5,853 nucleotides of DNA from assembly GCA_934234185.1 (NCBI GenBank), contig CAKQHO010000162.1, forward strand, positions 1 to 5,853, given 5' to 3'. Each line of letters starts with the position of its first letter. The first letter of the stretch is position 1. Made by a program: the position numbers and the translations under genes. The notes beneath the pieces were generated by a model. That model searched no databases. It had not been told where the DNA came from and saw only the letters and a list, made by a program, of their open reading frames with translations. The stretch is from an uncultured Psychrobacillus sp. (GTDB lineage: Bacteria; Bacillota; Bacilli; Bacillales_A; Planococcaceae). Below are positions 5,712 through 5,853 of this stretch, in pieces.

Positions 5712-5853
5712 TTAAGCTTCCGCCACACGTCCGTCCATTAAATCCTTCTCTTTTTTTGTATACTCTTTCATGGAAACACCAGTTACCCCGAAAATGAAGG
5801 TAAAAATTGGGGTAAACATTGCTAGGAAACAGAAAGGAAGATAAGTTAAAGTT
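5712..5853 (-). CDS. C-terminal fragment of a membrane transporter, possibly MFS (cut by window edge)
   Basis: Open frame of 46 codons ending in TAA at 5712-5714; the 5' part lies beyond the window. It reads as one hydrophobic membrane helix rich in Phe (YLPFCFLAMF, then TPIFTFIFG), followed by VTGVSMKEYTKKEKDLMDG and a short acidic-basic tail. The helix followed by GVxMKE resembles the C-termini of MFS metabolite:H+ symporters of the ProP type, as I recall them, but 46 residues do not allow a firm family call. A hairpin terminator 16 bp past the stop and the clean reading frame support a real gene. The substrate is unknown. It runs in the same direction as the reductase operon but is separated from it by that terminator. 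Confidence 0.7.
   Translation of the reverse strand, partial: TLTYLPFCFLAMFTPIFTFIFGVTGVSMKEYTKKEKDLMDGRVAEA

Noticed and set aside
1..5853. Defence system, phage, integron or CRISPR content
   Set aside because: None of the proteins carries nuclease, integrase, toxin or phage motifs, and no array of regularly spaced repeats is present.

Overview
The window looks like ordinary chromosome from a low-GC, endospore-forming Firmicute. Bacillaceae/Caryophanaceae is likely, and Lysinibacillus-like is my best guess. The support is AT-rich coding sequence, strong AAGGAGG-type ribosome binding sites, a DUF2512 (YndM-type) membrane protein, and a short GC-rich repeat at the left edge of a kind I recall from Bacillus-group genomes. 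No rRNA, tRNA, CRISPR array, transposase or phage gene was seen.

Left third (1-2605): a GC-rich repeat end (1-48), then a divergent regulator/pump pair. An unusually long TetR-family repressor (52-921, minus) faces a 14-TM DHA2-family drug-efflux MFS transporter (1085-2563, plus). The 163-bp gap holds a well-formed sigma-A promoter for each gene. Two overlapping inverted repeats lie on the repressor promoter, as expected for an autoregulated local repressor. The pump gene ends in a strong terminator that has a possible alternative fold.

Middle (2606-3192): a single small four-TM DUF2512 protein (2696-3142, plus). It is preceded by a sequence matching the sigma-B general-stress consensus and followed by a hairpin with an A-tract and a T-tract, which can terminate transcription from both sides.

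Right half (3193-5711): a two-gene minus-strand operon. The first gene is an SDR protein that closely resembles Acr1-type fatty acyl-CoA reductases. The second, overlapping it by 20 bp, is a complete ANL-superfamily acyl-CoA synthetase. Together they suggest fatty acid -> acyl-CoA -> fatty aldehyde (perhaps alcohol). This is the most interesting unit in the window. A perfect 12-bp palindrome lies upstream of the operon.

Right edge (5712-5853): the last 46 codons of a membrane transporter on the minus strand, cut by the window end, with its own hairpin terminator at 5668-5695.

All coding regions are intact except the one truncated by the window edge. No gene-free stretch exceeds about 165 bases.
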